Notes under the pieces: model-generated
What the model was told of the DNA's origin: nothing
The model's input: the letters and a program-made list of their open reading frames with translations, nothing else
Database searches by the model: none
Translations under genes and position numbers: made by a program
Shown: piece by piece, positions 7,800 through 15,631 of the stretch
How positions within the stretch are numbered: the stretch's first letter is position 1
Layout of the letters: every line of letters begins with the position of its first letter
Assembly (NCBI GenBank): GCA_016744555.1
Contig: JADGED010000030.1
Span: forward strand, 1-17,096
Reading direction: 5' to 3'
DNA: 17,096 nucleotides
From: Desulfuromonadaceae bacterium
GTDB lineage: Bacteria; Desulfobacterota; Desulfuromonadia; Desulfuromonadales; Geopsychrobacteraceae

Positions 7800-8283
7800 T
7801 TGCCCTTGACCTTCATCCCATGTGACGCAGCCGAAGTTGGTCACTGGCGTTGCGATCAGGGCGGGAAATGTCTGAGGCGCAGCCGAGTTTTTGCCGCCCC
7901 GCATAAGCCATTGTCCAGCTTCGGGAACCAGCCAACGGCTGGCAAGGAGGTTGGGCGCCCTTTTCTGCATACTCTTTTGTGGCGCAACAAAAGAGTATGG
8001 CGACGTGCGGGGGCGCCACCCCGCGACCTTGATTTTTCCCTAAATATTATAAACCCTACAACCGGCGGGTTTCGTCCCGCCAGACGACATACTTTTCTTG
8101 CGCACCCAAGAAAAGTAAGCAAAAGAATGTGCCCCGCTTCTTGTCCGCCGTTGGCGGATTCCCTCCGTTCCATTCCGCTTTGCCGCTCAGAAAAAAACTC
8201 GCCTACGGCTCAAACATTTTTCTTCGAAATCCGGCAAAGCTACATTTCACTGCGGCGGCGTCACAGGGGGAGGACGGTCAAAA
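7800..8283. repeat. GC-rich mosaic of small hairpins between iorB and livM
   Basis: About 480 bases, visibly richer in GC than its surroundings, built of short inverted repeats: CCAGCC/GGCTGG (7928-7942), a perfect 13-bp stem CATACTCTTTTGT / ACAAAAGAGTATG with a 6-base loop (7968-7999), GGCGGG/CCCGCC (8064-8081), an 11-bp stem TACTTTTCTTG / CAAGAAAAGTA with a 6-base loop (8090-8117), and TCCGCC/GGCGGA (8144-8158). A near-direct repeat of GCAGCCGA occurs at 7827-7834 and 7879-7886. Frames of 65-160 codons exist in several phases on both strands, but none looks like a protein: they are rich in Arg, Pro and Gly and the open stretches overlap each other. I read it as an interspersed repeat, perhaps copied elsewhere in the genome. 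It lies where livK and livH would be expected. Confidence 0.65.
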
Positions 8284-8284
8284 C

Positions 8285-8785
8285 CTAACAGCTCAACCCT
8301 TGGTGAAATGCCTTAAGGTTCTGTTGTACAAACTTAGCGGGTGCCAATTGTTCAATGGCTACTTCACACTCTGCTGCACTAAAATCAATAGCTCTAGCTT
8401 TAATCGCTGCACCTAGCAAAACCAAATTCAACAACACTGCATTACCCAAATCTCTGGCAATTTTTGCAGCATCAATGCTGATATAGTCACCATTATTAGA
8501 ACTATTCATAATAATTGTGCCATTATCGCGCAATAACGATTTATGCACCTCGAGGTTCGCATCCCAGAGTAAAAGGCCCAAATCAGCCTGCCCAGTACGA
8601 ATCAACGGACTAGAAAAATCACCAATTTTGATGGTTGATAAAACCGTACCGCCCCGCTGCGCCATACCATGGGTTTCAGAAGTAAGAACCGGAATTTGAC
8701 GGTTAACAGCTACTTGCGCAATAACCCGGGTCAAAAACAGCACTCCTTGACCACCAATACCACTGACGATGATCTGCTGCTTCAT
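8285..8785 (-). CDS. iorB: Indolepyruvate:ferredoxin oxidoreductase, beta (gamma-type) subunit
   Basis: The small subunit of the two-subunit, CoA-dependent arylpyruvate oxidoreductase, 166 residues, somewhat shorter than most IorB proteins. It carries the gamma-domain hallmarks of 2-oxoacid:ferredoxin oxidoreductases: VSGIGGQGVLFLTR at the N-terminus and SETHGMAQRGG near residue 40. The ATG at 8785 overlaps the iorA stop in an ATGA and has a strong AGGAGG Shine-Dalgarno 7 bases upstream, so the two subunits are translationally coupled. The reading frame ends right at the edge of the hairpin mosaic, so a small C-terminal change on repeat insertion is possible. Confidence 0.93.
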   Translation of the reverse strand: MKQQIIVSGIGGQGVLFLTRVIAQVAVNRQIPVLTSETHGMAQRGGTVLSTIKIGDFSSPLIRTGQADLGLLLWDANLEVHKSLLRDNGTIIMNSSNNGDYISIDAAKIARDLGNAVLLNLVLLGAAIKARAIDFSAAECEVAIEQLAPAKFVQQNLKAFHQGLSC

Positions 8786-10608
8786 GATTTTTCCTCCTTG
8801 ATAATAGCATCAACCGGACACACCGGAATGCACGCACTACAACCGATACAGCGATCCTGATCGACAACAGCAACTTTATTTTCTTCATCCATGTACAGCG
8901 CTGGGCATTCAAACTTATCGACACAAATCCGACAACCGATACATTTAGCGTTTATCGTCACCAAATCAATAGCTTGTGCTTTTCGCACCGCTGGATCCAT
9001 GACACAACCATGCTGAGCAATTAGAACTGCGACACCGCCACCATCACTACGGATATAGTCATCGGCTTGTTTCAGCAAGGTTTCAAACTTAACATTGTCG
9101 TACGGATCACAGGTTTTTATGAAATCTACGCCACTCGCTTGCACTAGTGGCTCAATGGTAACGGCCTTGGTAACTTTACCGCCAGCTGCTACCCCCATAT
9201 GGGGCACAGGTTGGCCTCCGGTCATGGCGGTAGTAGCATTGTCGAGAATCACTACAATAATCCGTGCCTGTTGGATAACAGCATTAATCAATGCTGGAAT
9301 ACCGGCATGGAAAAAGGTCGAATCACCAATGGTAACGACGACAGTTGGAAAATCGCCATCATCCTGTTGGTAAGACTGATAAAACCCAGCTCCCTGACTA
9401 ATACACGCCCCCATACAATGTACCGTATGTACCGCACCAAGGTTTAATCCAAGGGTGTAACAACCAATATCGGAAGGGAAAATCCCCTTAGGAAAACATT
9501 TCTTGATACTATAAAAAGCGCTTCGATGTGAACACCCGGGACAAAGGGATGGACGTTGCCCACGGCGTTCATCGGGTTTTTCTGCCGGCGGTTCAAGATC
9601 AAGAAAAGCGGCCAGCGCCTCGTGGATAACATCTGGCAACAATTCACCCTCACGCACAACGCCACCATTTTGCTTACCAACTACACCGGGATGGGCTAAT
9701 TGCAATTCAATGACTGGATAGGTCTCTTCCAAAACCAAAATACGATCATATTTTTCGTGCAATGTTTGGGTAAAAGAAGGGCTAAGTGGATATGGCATCA
9801 ACACTTGGTAAAGGTCGATAGTATTGCTTAATCCCAACTCTTCCAGCAAATCAACTAAGTTACTGTAGACGACTCCAGAGGCAACCAGAGCAGTACGTGG
9901 CTGACTATTGTCTCCAGCCGTTAACCGCGGCTGCCAAGCGGCTTCAACTGCAATCGCTTCCAGGTTGTGATTTAATTTTTTATGTAGTGCCGGCAAGAAA
10001 GCAGGGGTTGCCGACCAACGCGAGGTATCCTGAACAAAATTAGCATTGCGTTCAAGGACAACTGGTTCTCCCAAAGCAACATTTTGCCGCGAATGACAAA
10101 TACGGGTGGTTGGTCGCAACACAACATTCATTTCGTACTTTTCCGACAAATCAAATGCCGGAGCAATTAACTCTTTGGCTTCAGCCGGACTAGCAGGATC
10201 AATAACCGGAACCCGTGCTTGCAAACAGAACAAACGGGTGTCCTGCTCATTCTGAGAGCTATGTGGCCCTGGATCGTCGGCAACAATGGTTAACATGCCA
10301 CCCTTAACACCAAGATAGGCGGTACGCATAAACGGATCGGCAGCGACATTCAAACCAACTTGCTTCATAACTGCGACCGAACGCTTACCCGTATAACTCC
10401 CTGCTAAGGCAACTTCAAAGGCAATCTTTTCGTTTACCGACCACTCCAAATGCAACGGTTCAGCCGCCTGATCACGCCGATCGATAACCGCTTGCACTAC
10501 CTCGGTCGATGGTGTCCCTGGATAGGCTGCAGCTACTTGGCAACCTGCTTCAAGCAAGCCTTGGCCAATGGCTTCGTTACCCATTAATAATTCAATTTTA
10601 TTTTCCAT
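8782..10608 (-). CDS. iorA: Indolepyruvate:ferredoxin oxidoreductase, alpha subunit
   Basis: The large subunit (608 residues) of a thiamine-diphosphate and Fe-S enzyme that oxidatively decarboxylates arylpyruvates to arylacetyl-CoA, reducing ferredoxin, or runs in reverse. The N-terminal pyrimidine-binding domain starts MGNEAIGQGLLEAG with YPGTPSTE at 29-36. The middle has LCPGCSHRSA (355-364) and the ThDP motif GDSTFFHAG (428-436) to DN near 457. The C-terminal ferredoxin domain has C556, C559, C562, C568 and C587, C590, C593, C597; the longer gap in the first cluster is usual for IorA. I chose the ATG at 10608, with AAGG about 10 bases upstream and the canonical MENKIELLMGN start, over the in-frame start at 10632. 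It heads the cluster with iorB, livM, livG and livF-paaK. Confidence 0.95.
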   Translation of the reverse strand: MENKIELLMGNEAIGQGLLEAGCQVAAAYPGTPSTEVVQAVIDRRDQAAEPLHLEWSVNEKIAFEVALAGSYTGKRSVAVMKQVGLNVAADPFMRTAYLGVKGGMLTIVADDPGPHSSQNEQDTRLFCLQARVPVIDPASPAEAKELIAPAFDLSEKYEMNVVLRPTTRICHSRQNVALGEPVVLERNANFVQDTSRWSATPAFLPALHKKLNHNLEAIAVEAAWQPRLTAGDNSQPRTALVASGVVYSNLVDLLEELGLSNTIDLYQVLMPYPLSPSFTQTLHEKYDRILVLEETYPVIELQLAHPGVVGKQNGGVVREGELLPDVIHEALAAFLDLEPPAEKPDERRGQRPSLCPGCSHRSAFYSIKKCFPKGIFPSDIGCYTLGLNLGAVHTVHCMGACISQGAGFYQSYQQDDGDFPTVVVTIGDSTFFHAGIPALINAVIQQARIIVVILDNATTAMTGGQPVPHMGVAAGGKVTKAVTIEPLVQASGVDFIKTCDPYDNVKFETLLKQADDYIRSDGGGVAVLIAQHGCVMDPAVRKAQAIDLVTINAKCIGCRICVDKFECPALYMDEENKVAVVDQDRCIGCSACIPVCPVDAIIKEEKS

Positions 10609-10640
10609 CTTTAATTTACCTTTACAATACAAAAGCGTTT

Positions 10641-10842
10641 AACGGAGAGACGCTGAGAATGAGAGTCGGAGAGAAAAGCTAAAACCTTTAAATCTGCCGC
10701 CAAGGCACCAAGCGCACCAAGGAAGTCAAATTTTTTTTTTGGTTTAAAACCAAAAGTGTTGATTGTTTTGCATTTGATTCTCTTGGCGTACTTGGTGGCT
10801 ATCTTAGGTGTTTTTTTCTCTCCTTCTCAGCGTCTCTCCGTT
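10641..10842. repeat. Inverted-repeat element between recQ and iorA
   Basis: About 202 non-coding bases bounded by a perfect 19-bp inverted repeat AACGGAGAGACGCTGAGAA (10641-10659; complement at 10824-10842). Inside are GGAGAGAAAA-type tracts, CCAAGGCACCAAG (10700-10712) with a degenerate inverted copy near 10780-10797, and a central near-palindrome TTTTGGTTTAAAACCAAAA (10737-10755). Order and modules match the element at 5714-5986, so both belong to one repeat family. No transposase is encoded. It sits just upstream of iorA, where the cluster's promoter would be expected. Confidence 0.82.
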
Positions 10843-10888
10843 GACTCTTTCGATTTTAACTTTTTTATTGTTCGTAATAGATATTTTT

Positions 10889-12697
10889 TTACCGGCACAT
10901 AAACCCAATAATTTCTTCCATAAATGCATTTCCATAACGGTCTAACTTAGCTTGCCCAACACCATTAATCTGTAAAAAGGCATCTTTATCGGTCGGCAAT
11001 GTCGCTGCCATTTCTGCCAAACTAGCATCGCCAAAAACGATATAAGGTGGGACACTGTCACGGTCGGCAATCTCTTTACGTAAACCACGCAACAAGTTGA
11101 AAAGTTCTTGATCGTATTCAATCCCAACAATTTTGCGTTCGGGGCGTTTTTTCCGTCCCGGTTTAATTCGGGGCTTGGTAATCGTCAAACCACTTTCGCC
11201 ACGCAAAATAGGTCTTGCCGCTTCGGTCAACTTTAGTACCGAGTAATTACCGATATCTTGCTCCAACAAACCACAATGGATTAATTGTCGCAGTAAATGG
11301 CTCCAGTGATCTTGGTTATTGTCACGCCCGATGCCGTAGGTTGATAATTGGTCATGCTTTAAATCGTAAATACGCTGAGTTTTTGCCCCACGCAAAACTT
11401 CTATTACATGGCCAATACCAAACCTTTGCCCGACACGATACACGCAGGATAAGGCTTTACGTGCGTCTTCACTGGCATCGTAGCGCTCAGGTGGATTTAG
11501 ACAAATATCACAATTGCCACAATCGTCTTCTGTGGCTTCGCCAAAGTAACCTAAAAGTGCCCGTCGACGGCAGGTTCCAGATTCTGCAAATCCAACCATG
11601 GCATTAAGTTTGTGGATCTCTACCCGTTTTTGTTCTGGGTTATTGCCTTTTTCGATCAATCCACGACTGATAGCAATATCACCATAACCAAACAGTAATA
11701 ATGCTTCTGCCGGCAACCCATCACGCCCAGCACGACCAGTCTCCTGATAATAACTTTCGATATTTTTGGGTAGATCATAATGGACAACAAAGCGGACATT
11801 GGGTTTATCAATCCCCATCCCAAACGCTACCGTCGCAACGACAATTTGGACATCATCACGAATAAAACTCTCTTGTACCTGCTTGCGCTGTTTAGCTGGT
11901 AATCCTGCGTGGTAAGCGGCGGCACTCAACCCTTCTTGCTGTAATTTAGCGGCTATTTCATCAACACGTTTACGGCTTAAGCAATACACTATTCCTGATT
12001 CATCGCGCCGATTATCTAAATATGCAATAAGTTGTAGGTAAGGTTTAGCTTTATCAATAACAGTGTAGCGGATATTGGGTCGATCGAAACTAGCGACAAC
12101 ATGGTGAGCATCATTTAAACGCAAGTGGCGAAGGATATCGAGGCGGGTCTGTTTTTCAGCCGTTGCCGTTAATGCAACCATCGGGACGGCAGGAAAAACA
12201 TCCCTTAATCTCCCTAAGCCAACATATTCTGGACGGAAATCGTGCCCCCATTGAGAAACACAATGGGCTTCATCTATTGCAAACAGAGAAATGTCTACAG
12301 TTTGCAAACGCTCCAAAAAACCACTATTTAACAACCGTTCTGGGGCAACATATAAGAGGTCAAGCTGGTTAGCGTGTAATTGAGCCAAAACTTGCCTGGC
12401 TTGCTTTTCTCCCAAAGAAGAGTTGTAACATTCGGCGCGCACACCATTTGCCTGTAACGCATCTACCTGGTCTTTCATCAATGAAATCAAGGGGGAAACA
12501 ACAATAGCCACTCCAGCACGACAGAGTGCCGGGATTTGAAAGCACAATGACTTGCCACCGCCAGTTGGCATAAGGACAAATGCGTCTTTACCAGCAACTA
12601 AGCAATCTATTACTTCCTTTTGCAGCGGGCGAAATGTTTGATAGCCAAACACATCATTAAGTTGCTGTTGTGGGTCTATATTTGGTTCGCTAGTCAT
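10889..12697 (-). CDS. recQ: ATP-dependent DNA helicase RecQ
   Basis: A 602-residue 3'-5' superfamily 2 helicase acting in recombination and replication-fork repair. Domains in order: helicase core with the RecQ motif 0 (FGYQTFRPLQ), Walker A MPTGGGKS 43-50, DEAH box IDEAHCVSQWGHDFRPEY from 131, and motif VI QETGRAGRDG 308-317; then the zinc subdomain with C366, C383, C386 and C389; the winged-helix RQC region; and a C-terminal HRDC domain (about 530-602). Length and motifs are complete. Its ATG at 12697 overlaps the stop of the upstream UbiD-like gene in an ATGA, with no strong Shine-Dalgarno, so it probably depends on translational coupling. Confidence 0.96.
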   Translation of the reverse strand: MTSEPNIDPQQQLNDVFGYQTFRPLQKEVIDCLVAGKDAFVLMPTGGGKSLCFQIPALCRAGVAIVVSPLISLMKDQVDALQANGVRAECYNSSLGEKQARQVLAQLHANQLDLLYVAPERLLNSGFLERLQTVDISLFAIDEAHCVSQWGHDFRPEYVGLGRLRDVFPAVPMVALTATAEKQTRLDILRHLRLNDAHHVVASFDRPNIRYTVIDKAKPYLQLIAYLDNRRDESGIVYCLSRKRVDEIAAKLQQEGLSAAAYHAGLPAKQRKQVQESFIRDDVQIVVATVAFGMGIDKPNVRFVVHYDLPKNIESYYQETGRAGRDGLPAEALLLFGYGDIAISRGLIEKGNNPEQKRVEIHKLNAMVGFAESGTCRRRALLGYFGEATEDDCGNCDICLNPPERYDASEDARKALSCVYRVGQRFGIGHVIEVLRGAKTQRIYDLKHDQLSTYGIGRDNNQDHWSHLLRQLIHCGLLEQDIGNYSVLKLTEAARPILRGESGLTITKPRIKPGRKKRPERKIVGIEYDQELFNLLRGLRKEIADRDSVPPYIVFGDASLAEMAATLPTDKDAFLQINGVGQAKLDRYGNAFMEEIIGFMCR

Positions 12698-14031
12698 AAG
12701 CTATATTCATCTTTTCTGCGGAGCAGAAGTTCTTTGGTATTAAGGTCTTCGTTTACTAGGTTTGCTGGGTTAATGCCGGTAGCATCAATAGCAACACAAT
12801 CTCCGGCCTGATACAATTTTTGTTCCTTTAACATATTAATAGTTCGCCACCAGCAATTACTTGCCGATTTCAAATCTATATCTTCATCAAGCAATACAAT
12901 TAAACGGGAATTACGTATTGGGCTTGATTTCCATAGGGCTGCAATAAGCTCTCGATTCTGTTGGCTTGATTGCTGAGCTAAAGCCAACATAGTCACCCCA
13001 TGAAAAATTGTATCTATAGGCATTTCAATATCTGCTATTTGGGGAAAATCAATTTGCAACATTTGCTTTATAAGTATTTTATTCAATTGAGCTAAATTTG
13101 TATTTTCACTCGGCGGTGGGCCAACAACTGTAACTGGCACGATAGCTGTATCCTTATACCTTATTGCAGTTACATCCATTACAGGACAGTCAACCCTGCT
13201 AACATATTGTCCACTATGATTTCCAAATGGTCCCTCTGTAGCTACATTACCTGGGCAGATTTCACCTTCGATTATTAATTCGGCATTTGCTGGCACATCC
13301 AACGATTGACTTAAAGCAGAAGTCATCTTGATTGTATGACCGAATAGATCCTTAACAAAACTAAACTCATCACAATCTTTAGGTAGTGGTGCTGCCGCAG
13401 CCCACAGCAAGGCAGTTTCTCCCCCCAAAACTAACGATACAGGTAATTTTTTATTCTCTGCTGCAGCTACTTTAAGATGTTCAGCAGCACCCGAGGAAGA
13501 AGAGAAATTAATCGCTAGTCGTTTCGAATCTAGTATTTGAGCGCGATATAACCCTAAGTTAGCCTTTGCCGTTTCAGGGTGCGCTGTCATCGTCAGGGCT
13601 AAATTTAAATAACCTCGATTTTCTTGTGGCCAACTACGAATAGTTGGCAAATCGTTTAAATTTAATCCTGTCAAGAATTGCAGCTTGTTTTCAACAGACA
13701 GAGAATTATCAGCGTTTGTAGTCGAAGATGCTAACCTTTCTATTGCTGTACCGGTTTTAGCGCTTAAATATTGTTTTAATTTAGTTGAAAAATGGGAATA
13801 CGAATCACAACTTATTGCCCGACTGGTTCGACTTTCATTCCCAAATAAATTTGCCGCAACGGAGAAATCATAGCCATCTACTTGTTTAAACAATAACGCA
13901 CTACCGCCATTTTCATTTGCAAATTCACGGCGACAAATTGCTGCTAGTTCTAAATTTGATGCTACTTTTGCATTGATGACTTTGAGCTCAGAAGTTACCG
14001 ATAAATGCTGCAAAAAATTAGTTAAATCCAT
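12694..14031 (-). CDS. Divergent UbiD-family decarboxylase-like protein
   Basis: A 445-residue member of the UbiD family of prenylated-FMN-dependent (de)carboxylases, a little shorter than E. coli UbiD (about 500). Family landmarks are N158-LGLYR163-AQ, the metal/catalytic glutamates in IIEGE (E255) and EGPFG (E266), VVGPPP, FPQIADIEMP and the late acidic LDEDIDL. Where UbiD has RWLxHRGG after the NxGxYR motif, this protein has NFSSSSGA (175-182), so arginines and a histidine expected at the prFMN site are missing. It may bind the cofactor differently, act on another substrate, or be a non-catalytic relative. A role in quinone synthesis is possible but unproven. The ATG at 14031 has no Shine-Dalgarno. 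It overlaps recQ by 4 bases and starts just after the nuo terminator. Confidence 0.82.
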   Translation of the reverse strand: MDLTNFLQHLSVTSELKVINAKVASNLELAAICRREFANENGGSALLFKQVDGYDFSVAANLFGNESRTSRAISCDSYSHFSTKLKQYLSAKTGTAIERLASSTTNADNSLSVENKLQFLTGLNLNDLPTIRSWPQENRGYLNLALTMTAHPETAKANLGLYRAQILDSKRLAINFSSSSGAAEHLKVAAAENKKLPVSLVLGGETALLWAAAAPLPKDCDEFSFVKDLFGHTIKMTSALSQSLDVPANAELIIEGEICPGNVATEGPFGNHSGQYVSRVDCPVMDVTAIRYKDTAIVPVTVVGPPPSENTNLAQLNKILIKQMLQIDFPQIADIEMPIDTIFHGVTMLALAQQSSQQNRELIAALWKSSPIRNSRLIVLLDEDIDLKSASNCWWRTINMLKEQKLYQAGDCVAIDATGINPANLVNEDLNTKELLLRRKDEYSL

Positions 14032-14040
14032 TGTTACAGT

Positions 14041-14068
14041 TTATCTAATCACCAAAATAAATGCCAAA
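14041..14068 (-). promoter_or_regulatory. Candidate promoter for the ubiD-like/recQ pair
   Basis: On the - strand TTGGCA (14063-14068) and GATAAA (14041-14046) are spaced by 16 bases, each a partial match to sigma-70 boxes. Transcription would start within a few bases of the ATG at 14031, which has no Shine-Dalgarno, so a leaderless message is possible. The -35 box touches the T run of the nuo terminator. Assigned by eye only. Confidence 0.3.
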
Positions 14069-14102
14069 AAAAAGCGCCCTCCAGTTACCTGAAGGGCGCT
14101 TT
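14067..14102 (-). terminator. Intrinsic terminator of the nuo operon
   Basis: A 9-bp stem AAGCGCCCT (14073-14081) / AGGGCGCTT (14094-14102) with a 12-base loop is followed on the - strand by eight T residues. It lies 22 bases past the nuoN stop. This is a textbook rho-independent terminator and marks nuoN as the last gene of its operon. Confidence 0.9.
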
Positions 14103-14123
14103 AAAAAAATCATATTTAAATAC

Positions 14124-15584
14124 TTAGAATCCAGCCAACTTAGCCAAATTCATCACTGAGCTTGGGACAATGCCGAGGTACAATACGCCGGCCAACGAAA
14201 TAACTATCGAAATAGCGGTTGGTACGTTAATTGTAACCCAATTGAAGTCTTCCTCTGGATCACGGAAGTACATCTGTACCATTATCCGTAAGTAGTAATA
14301 GAGGGAGACAGCTGAATTGAGAACACCGATAATAGCGAGCCAGATATAACCGGCTTCAATTGCGCCAGCAAAGATATAAAACTTACCTATAAATCCAGCA
14401 GTTGGTGGCATACCCATCAATGAAAGGATAAAGATGGTCAGAACTACACCTAAGGCTGGTTTTTTGTAACCGAGCCCTTTGATACCATCGATAGTAAGGT
14501 TTTCTTCGCCCTTTTTACCGATAAGAACCAATACTGCAAAAGCGCCCATGTTCATGAAGGTGTAAACCAACATGTAAAATAAAATAGCTGACAAACCAAT
14601 CTCATTCCAAGCAACCAAACCAACTAATGCATAGCCTGCATGAGAGATTGAAGAATAAGCCAGCATCCGCTTTAGATCTTTTTGATTGAGAGCAATGAAG
14701 TTACCAACAGTCATAGTCAATACAGCAAGCACCCAAAACAGTGAGGTCAATTCTGATTGTAACCCGTCGAGACCGACAATGGTAACCCGCATTAGGGCAG
14801 CAAATGCAGCGGCCTTTGGACCAGCACTCATGAAAGCGGTAATTGGAGTAGGAGCACCTTGGTAGACATCTGGAGTCCACATATGGAATGGTGCTGCAGC
14901 CACTTTGAACAAAAATCCAACTAAAAGGAGCAAGCCGCCAGCAATAAACATGGTGTTCATTACTGAATCAGGGTGCGCTTGTACATAGGCAGCAATGCCA
15001 GCTACGTTAGTTGTACCAGTTACGCCATACAGCAAAGCTACGCCATAAAGGAGGAACCCAGTAGAAAAAGCACCTAAGAAGAAGTATTTTAAACCTGCTT
15101 CGTTAGATTTAGGTTGATCGCGAAAGAATCCAGCTAAAACATACAGAGACACCGATAAAACTTCCAAGCCAAGGAAGATAGTCATCATGTCGGTACCGGA
15201 TGCCATCCACATTGCCCCTGCAGTTGTAAACAAGATAAGTGGATAAAACTCGCTAACCGGAAAGCCTTCACGCTTTAGATAATCATCCGACATCAGTATT
15301 GTCAGCCCAGCAGCTATCAGACTAATCATACTGAAGAATGTCGCAAAGTTATCAAACAGAACACTACCAGCAAATCCACTTTGCGGATTGTTCCAACCAG
15401 ACAAGGTTACAAAACCGGTAACCACCAAAGCAGCAACGCTTAACCATGCAACGTGAGTAGTGCTACCACGCTTGGAGAAGACAGATACCATCAATAACGC
15501 CATGCCAAAGACACAGAGTACTAACGATGGCATTATTGCCTGTAAATTCACATTCTGGATGGCTTCTTGAACCAGATTTTCCAT
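14124..15584 (-). CDS. nuoN: NADH-quinone oxidoreductase subunit N
   Basis: A membrane-arm, antiporter-like, proton-pumping subunit of respiratory complex I, 486 residues with about 14 membrane helices. Visible family features are the glutamate helix FLGLEVLSVSLYVLAGF, the lysine helix GLKYFFLGAFSTGFLLYG, and the broken-helix region APFHMWTPDVYQGAPTPITAFMSAGPKAAAF, with the lysine used in proton transfer. The ATG at 15584 has a GAGGAG Shine-Dalgarno 8 bases upstream. It follows nuoM after 47 bases, the standard order at the end of nuo operons, and is closed by an intrinsic terminator. Confidence 0.96.
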   Translation of the reverse strand: MENLVQEAIQNVNLQAIMPSLVLCVFGMALLMVSVFSKRGSTTHVAWLSVAALVVTGFVTLSGWNNPQSGFAGSVLFDNFATFFSMISLIAAGLTILMSDDYLKREGFPVSEFYPLILFTTAGAMWMASGTDMMTIFLGLEVLSVSLYVLAGFFRDQPKSNEAGLKYFFLGAFSTGFLLYGVALLYGVTGTTNVAGIAAYVQAHPDSVMNTMFIAGGLLLLVGFLFKVAAAPFHMWTPDVYQGAPTPITAFMSAGPKAAAFAALMRVTIVGLDGLQSELTSLFWVLAVLTMTVGNFIALNQKDLKRMLAYSSISHAGYALVGLVAWNEIGLSAILFYMLVYTFMNMGAFAVLVLIGKKGEENLTIDGIKGLGYKKPALGVVLTIFILSLMGMPPTAGFIGKFYIFAGAIEAGYIWLAIIGVLNSAVSLYYYLRIMVQMYFRDPEEDFNWVTINVPTAISIVISLAGVLYLGIVPSSVMNLAKLAGF

Positions 15585-15631
15585 CTAACAGCTCCTCGGA
15601 ACCCGTGTTTATTTAAACTTAAACTAAAAAC

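Noticed and set aside
7800..8288. Long open frame (162 codons) on the + strand and overlapping frames on the - strand in the iorB-livM gap
   Set aside because: Frames in several phases are open together over hairpin-rich DNA. The translations are Arg/Pro-rich with no domain-like pattern and no ribosome binding site, so they are by-products of GC-rich repeat DNA.
10641..10842. Insertion sequence with its own transposase
   Set aside because: Only about 200 bases long with no open frame of useful size. At most a non-autonomous element.
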